From assembly GCA_029168955.1 (NCBI GenBank), contig JAPDOI010001846.1, positions 1-64,000 of the forward strand: a stretch of DNA of 64,000 nt. Reading direction: 5' to 3'. This DNA comes from Aplectana chamaeleonis. Taxonomy: Eukaryota; Nematoda; Chromadorea; Rhabditida; Cosmocercidae. The position numbers were made by a program, and so were the translations under genes. Each line of letters opens with the position of its first letter. The stretch's first letter is position 1. Shown here piece after piece: positions 24,363 through 35,800 of the stretch. The notes beneath the pieces are model-generated. The model was not told where the DNA came from. It saw only the letters and a program-made list of their open reading frames with translations, and did not search any database.

Positions 24363-25560
24363 ATGATGCAGTTGAATAAGCTCAACAGGTTTCTCCCCCA
24401 CCCAGTCACATACGAAGTTTTGGAAGAAAATGCTTTTCTTACGATGAGTCCATTTTGTCCTGAAGGCGGTCAACGTGATTAAATGTGGATTTCTAGTGAT
24501 CAGAGGCACATACCCTGTGGGGCCTGTCAACAAATCTATTGCCCTGATAAGTCCTTGAAGGAAAAGTACGCAGACTTTTCTTGATGCGTTTGAATAGGCT
24601 CAACAGGTCTCTGCCCCACCCTATCATTTACGAAGTTTTGGAAGAAAATGCTCTGCTTACGATGAGTCCATGAAGTCCCGAAGGCGGTCAACGTGATCAA
24701 ATGTGGATTTCTAGTGATCAGAGGCACATACCCTGTGACCTGTCAACAAATCGATTGCCGTGGTACAGTCTTTGAAGGAAACGTACGCAGACACTTCTTG
24801 ATGCGTTCGAATAAGCTTAACAGGTTTCTCCCCCCATCCAATCACATAAGTTTTGGAAGAAAAGGCTTCCCTTTCGATGAGTCCATCAAGTCCTGAAGGC
24901 GGTCAACGTGATCAACTGTGGATTTCTAGTGATTAGAGGCACATACCCTGTGGCCTGTCAACAAATCGATTGCCGTGGTACAGTCTTTGAAGGAAACGTA
25001 CGCAGACACTTCTTGATGCGTTCGAATAAGCTCAACGGGTTTCTGCCCCACCCTATCACATACGAAGTATTGGAAGAAAATGCTTTCCTTACGATGAGTC
25101 CATTAAGTCCTGAAGGCGGGCAACGTGATCAACTGTGGATTTCTAGTGATCAGAGGCACATACCCTGTGGCCTGTCAACAAATCGATTGCCGTGGTACAG
25201 TCTTTGAAGGAAACGTACGCAGACACTTCTTGATGCGTTCGAATAAGCTTAACAGGTTTCTCCCCCCATCCAATCACATAAGTTTTGGAAGAAAAGGCTT
25301 CCCTTTCGATGAGTCCATTAAGTCCTGAAGGCGGTCAACGTGATCAACTGTGGATTTCTAGTGATTAGAGGCACATACCCTGTGGCCTGTCAACAAATCG
25401 ATTGCCGTGGTACAGTCTTTGAAGGAAACGTACGCAGACACTTCTTGATGCGTTCGAATAAGCTCAACAGGTTTCTCCCCCCATCCAATCACATAAGTTT
25501 TGGAAGAAAAGGCTTCCCTTTCGATGAGTACATTATGTTCTGAAGACGGCCATCGTGATC
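24304..25560 (+). repeat. Tandem array of ~216-bp units, derived from the same sequence
   Basis: The motif CCTGTCAACAAATCGATTGC begins at 24304, 24523 (one mismatch), 24739 (first base differs in context), 24954, 25171 and 25386, a period of 215-219 bp. Each unit carries the tail of the longer unit (CGTACGCAGACACTTCTTGATG) plus AATAAGCTTAACAGG, GATGAGTCCAT and GGCGGTCAACGTGATCAA. A 67-residue frame recurs almost unchanged four times from about 24693. The array therefore looks like separate amplification of the 3' part of the ~473-bp unit. Confidence 0.88.
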
Positions 25561-25617
25561 AGATATGGATTTCTTGTGATCATAGTCTTATACCCTTTTT
25601 TTCTGTTTGATGATTTA

Positions 25618-25642
25618 AATAAAGAAGTACCTTGAAAAAAAA
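25618..25642 (+). other. AATAAA signal followed by A8 at the array end
   Basis: AATAAA at 25618-25623 is followed 11 bases later by eight A residues, directly downstream of the last 216-bp unit. This could be a polyadenylation signal of a transcript from the array, or the scar of a retroposed 3' end. A8 is short, so chance is possible. Confidence 0.4.
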
Positions 25643-26844
25643 GTCGGAGCGCGAGTTGGCCAACTTTCTGGAGATTTTCTCGGGCTCCCTCCGCCCAGGA
25701 GCGTGCTTTGGTTTTTTGGAGAATTTTCTAGCAATTTTCTCAGATAAGCTGCCGAACGCGACTTGGTCTGCTTTTTTTCCTGTAAAGTTTAAAGAAAAGG
25801 AACATTCCATGTACAGTCGACACGAATCGCACTGATACTGCGTTCCTTATTGCACTGTTGCGTGAAGTCGGTGCGCATATTTTATAACATCCGCGCACCA
25901 AGTTTGCGCCAGCGCACAAAAGGCGACGCAAAGTATCAGAGCCATCCGTGCCGACGGTAAAATTTGAATGTCTAGTCGTAAAAAAAAACATCCTAAACAG
26001 TGTTTATTCGGATTCCCTCATTCGAAATGACCTATTTGATGTGCCGGTGGAGCTCAGACTCCCCCTGTGCAGCTCCACACCCCGCGCCGAACTCTGTCAT
26101 AAGGTATCATTCCAAGAGTTTGCTGACTGACAAACTTCCTCACTCTTTGAAGGTTCTAGATAATGCAGATCGTAGGTCAGTGCCCAGTCGTCTAAACCGT
26201 AACAGGTCTTTAGTTTGACATATTTTGTCGGGATCTCAGGCTAAACAATGCCTCGCACTCTCATCTTGTGAATTGTTTATTGTGTGCTGCCATTTTGTTA
26301 TTCTTGCTTGTATTATTGCCACACGTTCTGTTGCGATATTGTAATCGATGCATTCCTTTCCACTTTTGTTCAAGTCGGGATGTTGTTTTCCCTGCCGACG
26401 AGAGTTCACTTCCCCATTCCGTATTTCGATCTACTTTTCTACCAGCTCAGTCATTTAAAGTTTACCTCTTTCTAGTATCCATGTCACTACGGGTTTTTAT
26501 CAGGATTTCAATTCACTCCTTTTATGGTTTTTCCTATTGTTTTAAAGGTTGTAATTACAGCAGGGATTGTGGTTATGATTAAATGATCGGAATACAGGTT
26601 CCATAAAAACTTTTTGATGTTCATACCTTTTTTCTGGTTGTTGTGATGGTACTGGTTAGCCAGCGTATTGTTTTATAGTTAGTTGGTATATGTACATATA
26701 CCCTTCATTTGTCAGTTGACCGTGATTTTCGCGTTTTTTTTTGCAATTTTTCTTTAAGCACTTTGAATGGGATGCTTTCTGTTCTCCGAGTAAGCTGCCG
26801 AGGATGTCTAACGTCTAGTCGTCATTGTGGAACGTAGGTCGTCT
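25643..26844. other. Upstream region of PDPR
   Basis: Low-complexity and T-rich sequence with no recognisable element or exon. Core promoter elements cannot be assigned by eye in a trans-splicing nematode. Confidence 0.4.
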
Positions 26845-26853
26845 GTTTCAGAA
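26845..26853 (+). promoter_or_regulatory. Probable spliced-leader acceptor of PDPR
   Basis: The sequence GTTTCAG then AA lies directly before the ATG at 26854. Nematode spliced-leader addition uses a TTTCAG acceptor, often only a few bases before the start codon. No ATG-bearing upstream exon is needed to explain the gene. This is inference from sequence only. Confidence 0.5.
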
Positions 26854-29800
26854 ATGTTAAGGTTGCAAATCGTCAGACGAGCCCGATATGGGGGCGGTCT
26901 GTTAGAGGAGGGCGGCGATGTATGCATGTAACATTGCCTTCCGCTCAACAGGAACATCTGAGCCGGTCACGTGTAATGATTGAAACCATGCACGGTTGAA
27001 CGGTGTCGATTGCTCTTCAATTCGTTTAGAAAGATCTCGTCTTCGGCTGATGTGGTGGTTTGTGGAGGAGGAATCGCCGGAACCTCGGTAGCCTATCATC
27101 TGGCGAGACGGGGAAAACGTGTGTTTTTGTTCGAAAAGGACGCGTGAGTGTATTATGATTACATCATGGTGCGTACATCATCATGATAGCTTACAAAAGT
27201 ACAGCGTATTTTTTTCGGAAGTCTGTTAGCACGTACACTTTTTTTAAAAAGGGCGCATTTAGTACCATGGAGCTGAATAGTCATACAGGCTAAGCATAAC
27301 GTTGGCGGCTGCCGTTATTAAGAGTAATGGCTCCCATCCTCACGCAAAGTTACACTCGTACAAGACCCCTCTCTTTTTAACACTGGATCTCAAGTCTAGC
27401 TTCAAGCAGCATCTTCGCTCACACTTTCTGCCGTTCCTGAGGTCGTTTTTAGAGTTCTGTCTCAGCGCGACGCGATTATGCAATCTATTGCGCTGATATT
27501 GTGTCACGCTGCGATTAACATGAGAAACATATTATCAAGCTCGGTAGCAAAGAAACTGTAGTGAGCCTTGTGATGGTTTCAAGATGACCAAACCTCAAAA
27601 TTGGCTGAGAAAAGCGTGGGGTTCGGAGGAACGCGATTGTAAGGCACCTGGGCTATTCACACCTACCTCTCTGCGTCTATGACGTTTTTTTCTCCTTGGT
27701 GAGGACAAATGTGCCTCGCTGACCCACATTTGCAGAAATTCGAGCCTCATGTCGCGTCAGAGGGGAAGAGGGAACCGTATAGAGTCGACATTTACAAGCG
27801 TAAGAGTCAATCATGGAGTTTCGGTTTTACCCGTTTTCCCAGCCCTTCTGCGCATTTCGCCACCTTAAAGGCAGTGTTCACGATAATCTTCAATTTTGAT
27901 ATTACTCGCTATATATTGATTGAGTGGGCCCCTGGTAGAACTAAAATGACATAGAAACAAAAAAACGCACCAGAACTACACGAAATCCTTAGAGGCAAAG
28001 TCCAAGCTCGGACGAAATCTGAGATTTCCATACAATTGTGAAGTAGACTCACCGTATATAACACCTCTCAAGGGCGAGCTATCAATCCCTCTGAATAAGC
28101 GAGATATGGGAGGAAGCCACCCTGGAGCGCCCGCGCCCGTAAGCCACTTTGGCACGCCACTTTTACGAAACTCAAGCTCATTAGTGGTGAGATGAGAGAT
28201 GATTTCTGATCGATAGCCCCGTTCTTCCCTTCATTCTTAGCCTCTGTCTTTATTCTGATCGACTCGCATACATAGGTTTCAAATGACGGAAGTTACAAGC
28301 CCCGGAAAACTCGTCCATCATGATTCCGTAGCTCAATTTTTGAGGGGCCATAACTCCGTTTCTAGGGGTCCTAAACGATTTCAGAGATATCATTGGAATG
28401 AAAGTGGGACGGTTCTCAAGATAGGCAGGAAACCAGAAAATCGATACTGAGGTAGGACTGTGCCTTTAAGTATCTATCACCCCGCCTCATAAGTATCACA
28501 GGAACTGTTTGTTGTGACAATTAAATCTTTTGCGGACCCATCCTTTGCAATGGTCTACTCTCTATTGCTCCGTTCTTCCCTTAGGGCCCTAAATAATCCT
28601 GCTTTGCTTAGAATATTCTTATATTTTCCATTGACCCAATTTTCCCCCGGTGACAATCACCCTGATCATGTTAATTCAAACGGGCAACTAGTCCATGTTA
28701 TAGAATAATGTCACTGAAATACCACATTTTAATGCGTTTCGAGCCGTTCCTTCGTAATTTTGGTAACACTTGGAGGCCAACGCATTGTTTGGGTTAAGAA
28801 CTCGGGAAAGAAAATCATCGTGAACACTGCCTCCAAGACCATCACTCGTATGGGCCTTAGCACCACAACGGGGCTGTAACAGTTGTTGACGCATGGGTTC
28901 TTGCTAGAGCGTGGCAGGGTCCTGTTATTATTCACTTACTCGTACTTGTGCTCCACCAGACTGCTGTCTTTTGAGAACTGGAGCTGTTGCTCCGAATCGC
29001 CCCCTGTTTATACCTGGCCACCGCATATTGGCAGTTGTATAAACAGGCGGTTTTTTCCGAAACTCCCTACGTTCCACTCGATACACTTTCGCTTGCATCG
29101 AAGAAACGTAATCTCTACGCTTCGGTGGAATACAACTCTCAGCATGTAATTAGGTCAACCCATCTATGAGTTTTCGTTTGCTACATCTTTATGGGATTTC
29201 GCTCCGTAATCAAAACAAGCACTGCAGCTCGTGTGAAGTGCGCACTGGGCGATTAACGCTCTGCGGGTAGTTGCAGTCAACACTCGATTAGAAGCATTTA
29301 GCGTTCATTAGAAGCTCTACACCTTACCCAGAGTGCTCAACCCCCGTTAAGTCTCTTCTTGATTGCCCATCAGGGGTATTTTTCTAATTAAAGATGGGCT
29401 TAGCCTACACGTGGATTCTAAGCATGCACGCTAAAATAATCGAAAGTAGTATTGACTTCTTCTTGACGGTTTTCAATAGCTCAGGGCTATGTTCTTACAT
29501 GATAAGGTCAAATGACAAGTTTCTAGTGTTTCCAATTTTGCAGTATCGGTTGTGGAGGAGCGACCGGTGTCAGCGGAGGCCTCGTGACGGGACCGATTTT
29601 TTGGCAAGATGCTACGAAGCAACATCTTGCTAAAAGATCTCTGGAACTGTACACGGAGCTTGCTCATCTTGGCCGCTTCAGTGAGTATCTCGCTTAATTT
29701 TTTTTTAAAGAAACAGATTAGCAACGGGTCAAATTGTTGCTGGTTTCAGAATTTACAAATTGTGGCAGAGTTTATATGGCGTCAACAACACCTAATGAGA

Positions 29801-32800
29801 TATTGTTGAGGCGAATGTATTCTAGAGGTGAGAAAGTGGTTGTTGGGGGTCTCTTAAAATTTTGATTTTGAGAGTTCTGGCTTCACCTTTGGGCAGATAC
29901 GGAATGAAAATGCGGGCCAAGTTCCAAGAATACTTGAAAAATGCTGATTTTAAGCTGGTTAATGGAACCTCTTTCATACTTCCCGTTGCCGCGACAATTG
30001 CCCATGATGCGAGAACGCCACGTGTGATAGGGAGGTGCGAGCGTCTCGCCCATCTGGAACGAGGAAGCTTTCAAGCCGTAGCTGATCGGTGTTCGTTGTA
30101 CCATACCTTTCGTCTTTGCTTTTGCCGTTTAGACTAGATCGTTGCCGGAATAGAATTGCGCCGGTAGGAAATCTACGTCGACGCAATAATGTGCTCGTCA
30201 CTTCGCTGTGGGACGGACTTTTCATCAGACTTTGCTCCACATTTACGCTGAACGCCAAGCACGCCGGCTATACGACACGTCAGCGACGGCGTAGCTCGCA
30301 CCAGTGCCTTGTTTTCGAAGCGCAGCACGCTGGCGCTTACTCAACGCGCGCGGCATTCTCGGCTCAGATGGTGAGTAATTGTGGCGAAGGAAAGCGTAAA
30401 CGGGGTCTCTGCTTCAAGATCGAGCAACATATTTTCGATCCGCGCAATTCGATCGCAACGATAGGAAGTATGAATCTAGCTTTAGCGTGTTGCGTAAATA
30501 GCTTCTCCAATTTTTGCGCGCAATGCGGCGCGTCATTTTTGCGAGGCTATACTAAAGTTGCAGGAAGTCTTCAGATTGACGTTCTGGCCAGGCCTTGCTT
30601 TCAATAATCAGTCTGATAATCCTATTCTTCTAAATTTCCATTTTAAAGGTATTCTGTATAACAGTAAAGTTGAACTTATCGACGACCCCAGTGAGATGTT
30701 GGCACGATGGCCTTTTCTGCAAACAGAGGACGTTCAGGTAGTTTCTCTTCAGGTTAAATGGGCTGCGTGTGTAGTCTTTTCTGAATATTCCAGATGGCCT
30801 TGTTTTCGCCGTGTGACGTAGCTCTGGATCCGGTTGCGCTTTGCCAAGAACTCGCTCGCCAGGCGCAGGTGGCAGGTAGAATTGTGTCTTTGTGTACCTC
30901 CAACTGTGTCTACTGCTCTGCCAATAAAAGTTTCAGGTGCACAAATCTTTGAGAATTGCTCTGTTGAGGAGGTGCTTCTGGGAGATGAACGACAAGTGTA
31001 TGGAGTCAATACTGGTAATGGCTTCGTGGAAACGTCTGTATTTGTTGATGCTAGTGGAATTGTGAGTTTACCGTTATTATACGTAATATTGAATGCGGTT
31101 CGCAAAGTTTCCCCTTGCAGTGGACAGGAAGCGTGTTGGTGAAGAAACTTCCCTTTCGTCACATTCAGACGGCTGCCTACCCTTGTACATACACCTATAT
31201 TCATAGTACGAAATTGCCCACTGGAAGCGTATCCGACAATACACCAAGTAAGTTCAGCAATTTCTGTGAGTAGATAAGTTTCTCTGAACTGCAAATCCCC
31301 GTAGTAACACAGGCGCTTCCCCGTGCGCTGAAAAGTTGCAATTTGCGTTTACAACCACTTGCGTGTCATATCTGATTGATCAGAAACAAAGCGAAAATTT
31401 GCTGCTGTCTGAGGGGGGAACCATATCTACATCGCGCCAAGAAAATCGCGCGCGATGTGATTTGCTCTGCGATATACATCGCTTCTCAGTGCAGGACGCT
31501 GCGATGTGATCAAATCGCTAACGCGCGCTAAACAGCAGGTAATTGCGCGAAAAACTATGGTTTAAACGCAATGTGGGCGCGATGCCATCGCGCGTAGCAG
31601 CCGCCACACGTAGCAGCCGCGTGCGACGGCTGACCTTACCGCGACCGACTTCCCGATTCCTTTGTGGCGCGCGGCTACTAGTGCTAGATCACCCTTCTGT
31701 GTGCGATAGCATCGCTCCAAGTATGGTTCCCCCCTAAGGCTGATGGCGATCGATGCGTTGCACGCGTGCTTCGTGCGACACAGTTCGGACTCATGGTGCG
31801 ACATAGAGTTGTTACTGATCAATGTTGCTGACAAGGGAAGGGCAAGTGTTCACAAACGCCGTTTCGAACGAAATTCGTACCAGTTGACGTACTTCCAAGG
31901 ACGTTCTTCAATCTGTTGGCAGCTGTTGCGGAGTTTTCTGAACCGAGTTGTGACGGGTTTTATCAGTCGGGCGAAAGGTTAGGGTATCCTTAAGACAATT
32001 TCTAAGGTGCTCAGAATTTTTTTTCGATTTGGCTCAAAATTTTTGCTTAGGGTTTTCTTCGGGTCCTGCACACGAATCTGGGGTCGGTTTCCCGATATTC
32101 TGAGGCTTACGGTAGATTTAATGCTATTTAACTAGCTTGAAGTACCTTGGTGTTGGTAGAGATATCAGAAGGCCTTTTGCGGATGCTCCCGAGAAAGTCA
32201 ATATACAAAGATGGACGGACTCCCAATTAGATCGTCTACGTCTTTTACGTGCGGAGCATACCCGTTTCGTCAGGGATCACTTGAGTAGGGTGGCTGTCAA
32301 CCCCATATTGGGGATCGCACCACCTGAAGTCAGCAACACCGAGATGGAACTCGGTAGGCGGGCTAGATGTCCCCTCGCCTCGTTGCGCTGCGGGCATTCT
32401 CCTATGCTGATGTCGTACTTGCATGGGATCGACAGCAGTAAGCCTGACGGGTGTCCGGATTGTGCTAACCCTGGCCACACTACAGCTCATCTATTCGACT
32501 GTCTGAAGAGGCCCATCTCACTGACGACAATAGATTTGTGGTTGAATCCAACTTCGGTCGCCGGTTTCTTGAACCTATGACAAAAACCCTTCTGCGGCTG
32601 CAAAGAAGAAGACCTTGGTATTTCGAAAGTCGATAAGTACACTACAATTTCGTTTTCAGCACCCTAGAAAACCTTCACAGAAAAGTTTTAAGCTGAATCA
32701 AACATTTACCCAACTACCGTATAACCACCGCAACTAACCGTAATATATCGAAAATCGACAAGCGGACCTCATATTCGAGTGCAGGAATCCAAATAACCGT

Positions 32801-35800
32801 CACAAGGAAGTTTGGAGGCAGATCTGTCATCGTGTTTCGGAAATCATCAAAAGTCGTATATTCCCCGGGGAGAGTCTTTGTGCCAAACGTGTCGAAATTA
32901 CTCGAAAATTGACAATTGGACCTCAATTTCGTGTTAGGACTTTGAAAACCTCCAGAAATAACTTTTGAGTCAAATCCGAAACCATTTTCCTGTATACCTT
33001 GAAAATTGCCTGGTGTTTGTACCCCTACCTTAGCCCCCAACTGAGAAAACCCGCTTAACTCGGTTTGGGGAACTCGGCAGCAGTTACAAACCTAGATTCA
33101 AAAACGTCATCGGAAGTACATTAACCGGTATGACTTTCGTTGGAAACAGCGTTTGTGATCAGTTGTCCTTCCCATGTGGGAAAAAACACGACAGAATCCC
33201 TCCTTTGCAGTCTTCAACGATTTGGATGGCAAAGTTATGATTCGAGCGACTGGATTCAAAACGCTTTGCGCGGGATTCATGGAGGACAGCATTCGTCCAC
33301 TGTCTCGACAAGGAGCCACACATGGTGTATGGCATCATCCAGAACCAGACTGGGACTTATTTAGTTGGTTTTACGTCTTCTTCCGCCCTAGTAATCTGAA
33401 AATTAATTGCGAAATTATTGCGCATTAGGCTCCTCTCTTGAAAAGCTGCTGCATCGCTGTCCGATGCTTGGAGAAATCGAGCATGGAGACCTGATCTGTG
33501 GTATGGAGTCGTACACGCCAGACAAGGCACTGACGGTTGGGCAAAGCAGCCAGGTGCGGTTAGATTAGGTTATTATCGGGTTCCACAAAATGGTTTCCGG
33601 GTTGATTGCAGGCTCAAGGATACTATGTAATGAATGGTTTCAATGGACAAGGTTTCTCACTGGCTGGAGGAACGGGCGAAGTGCTTGCGGACTGGATTTG
33701 TGATGGAGTGCCACATGTGGACGTTGCGTATCTGGATGTAGGGCGCTTTCTGGAAGCCCATGCCAATTCTCAGTATCTTATGGAACGTGTACCCGAGGTA
33801 GCAGGTAAGCCGGATTCGCCTAAGCTTTTTTGAATCAAGCACTAGACGCAAATGATTTTCTTTCAAGCAATGACCTACAGCAATACATACCACTCGTATC
33901 AATGTCACACGGCAAGAAATCTCCGCATGTCACCCATTTACCATCAACTGAGAGACGCTGGTGCAGTTTTCGGCGAGATCATGGGGTAAGTATTGATCTT
34001 TATCCTCGGTGAAAAAAACTTGCCCTCCAGCTTTCCTTCAACGGTGTTGGAAGGCTTTAAATAGTTTCACTGATCGAAGCCGAGTGGATGAAAGATGCCC
34101 TTACGCCTGCGGCAGCCTTTGCGGTTTTCGTGACACTCCTCTCAACGCTTTTGTGCCTGAAAGGTTTGCCTTCTGATGATTCAGTGTAATTACAGCTATG
34201 AACGTCCGTTATGGTTCGACCACAATCCCAAGCCAGATCGTCAAGCACTTTGGCTGGGGCAGGATTCGCTAATTGGAAAACCCGTCTGGTTTGATAGGTA
34301 TGACTGCGGCTGTCCACAATATTTTTACCGCGCGCTGCTTTTCTTGCTGTGGCACCGCGGATGGGGCATGGTCTCTTATGAGAGCGTTTGCGGGCGCTTC
34401 CAGAACGAGACATAGCCTTGTAAGCGAATTGCGGGTAGCCATAATCAGCTTTCGTAGGAACTTAGTATGCTTTGAATAATTTTGAGACTCTTCAGTGTCG
34501 CAGCGGAGTATGAAGCATGCCGCGAGCGTGTGGGACTGTTGGATATGAGTAGCTTCACGAAATTTGACTTGACGGTATGTAACTGGTGACTTGACCGATT
34601 CGATACGGCTGCCTTGAAACTTTTTTCTTGAAGGGACCGGATGTTGTGCGTTTCCTGCAATATATCTGTTCGGCAAATATCGATCGTCCCATTGGAACGA
34701 CGGTGTATACGGGAATGCAGCACGAAAGAGGCGGGTATGTGACGGATTGTACCCTGAGCCGACTTTCGGAGACATGCTATTTCATGGTGGCTCCAACGAT
34801 TCAGCAGGAGCGTTGCATGACGTGGATGAAGATGTGGGCGAAGAAGATGAACGTGAATGTACATATTCAGGTGAGCTTTTCTTTTGATGAATTAGCCCTC
34901 GTATGTAATCTATGACAAGCTCTTCTTTAGGATGTGACAGGCATGTACACAGCGCTGGACGTTGTGGGCCCGTCTTCTCGTTACCTAATGGCGGACATCA
35001 CAGAAATGTCCATGGGCCAACAGGATTTTCCATCGTTTCGATGTAAAGTGAGTCCAGAGTGTCCTAAAAGATTTAAAGGTTTTCGAATGATCGTGAAGCA
35101 GTCTGAACATTAGAGAGCTGGAGTGCAGCTGGAACAAGTGGATTTTTAGATGTTTCCGGTCGAGATGGCGCCATGCTTTCCTCTGGTATTGAAAACCTCT
35201 TATATGTTTGATTTGCTGTGTAGAAATGCATAATTTCGCCTCGTTCGACCAGTTGTTACTCCTTTTCGTAATGTTTTTATACCTGTGCCTATTAATGGCA
35301 TGGTACATAATCGCGGGTTATTACAATAGGTCTAATTCACCAAAGGCGTCATCGAAAGGGAATCTAACCATTTGCCTACTTTCAGCTCCCGCTAAGGTTT
35401 CCGGGAAACTAATTGTATGTGATTTGGTTGAGTCTGATGAAACACAATATGTAGCAGCAGCACGGAATTCATAAGCCGCGTTCGACCACGACGGCTTGAT
35501 TGGAAATCATTGGCTAGACCAGCCATGGGTTCAACGCCAAAAAGCCACCACGAAACTTTGCAGTAGTCCTCGATGTGGCTTGTCTAGGGCTTACTTAACA
35601 TTTCCCGAGGGCCATAGTGAAACCATGTTTTCATAGTTGTAGGTATGTATGGCACTTATAGTCCGTTTTCCAAATCCTTTAAGTGCCTCAGAGATTTACA
35701 GGAGATTTCCAAATTGGGCATTTTCATAGCTTTGCGAAGAGAAAACGGGTACACGAACGACAGTTTTCAGGGCATTCAAAAAATTGTCTCGTATTGGGCA

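Noticed and set aside
26854..27143. Calling the gene dimethylglycine or sarcosine dehydrogenase
   Set aside because: The covalent-FAD His is missing and the linker and C-terminal blocks fit PDPR better.
30089..30607. 172-residue frame between PDPR exons 4 and 5
   Set aside because: PDPR homology continues directly from 29827 to 30649 in phase; the frame has no similarity to anything recognised.
30749..31294. 181-residue minus-strand frame
   Set aside because: It is the antisense shadow of PDPR exons 6-8.
34269..34864. Long minus-strand frames
   Set aside because: Antisense shadow of PDPR exons 13-15.
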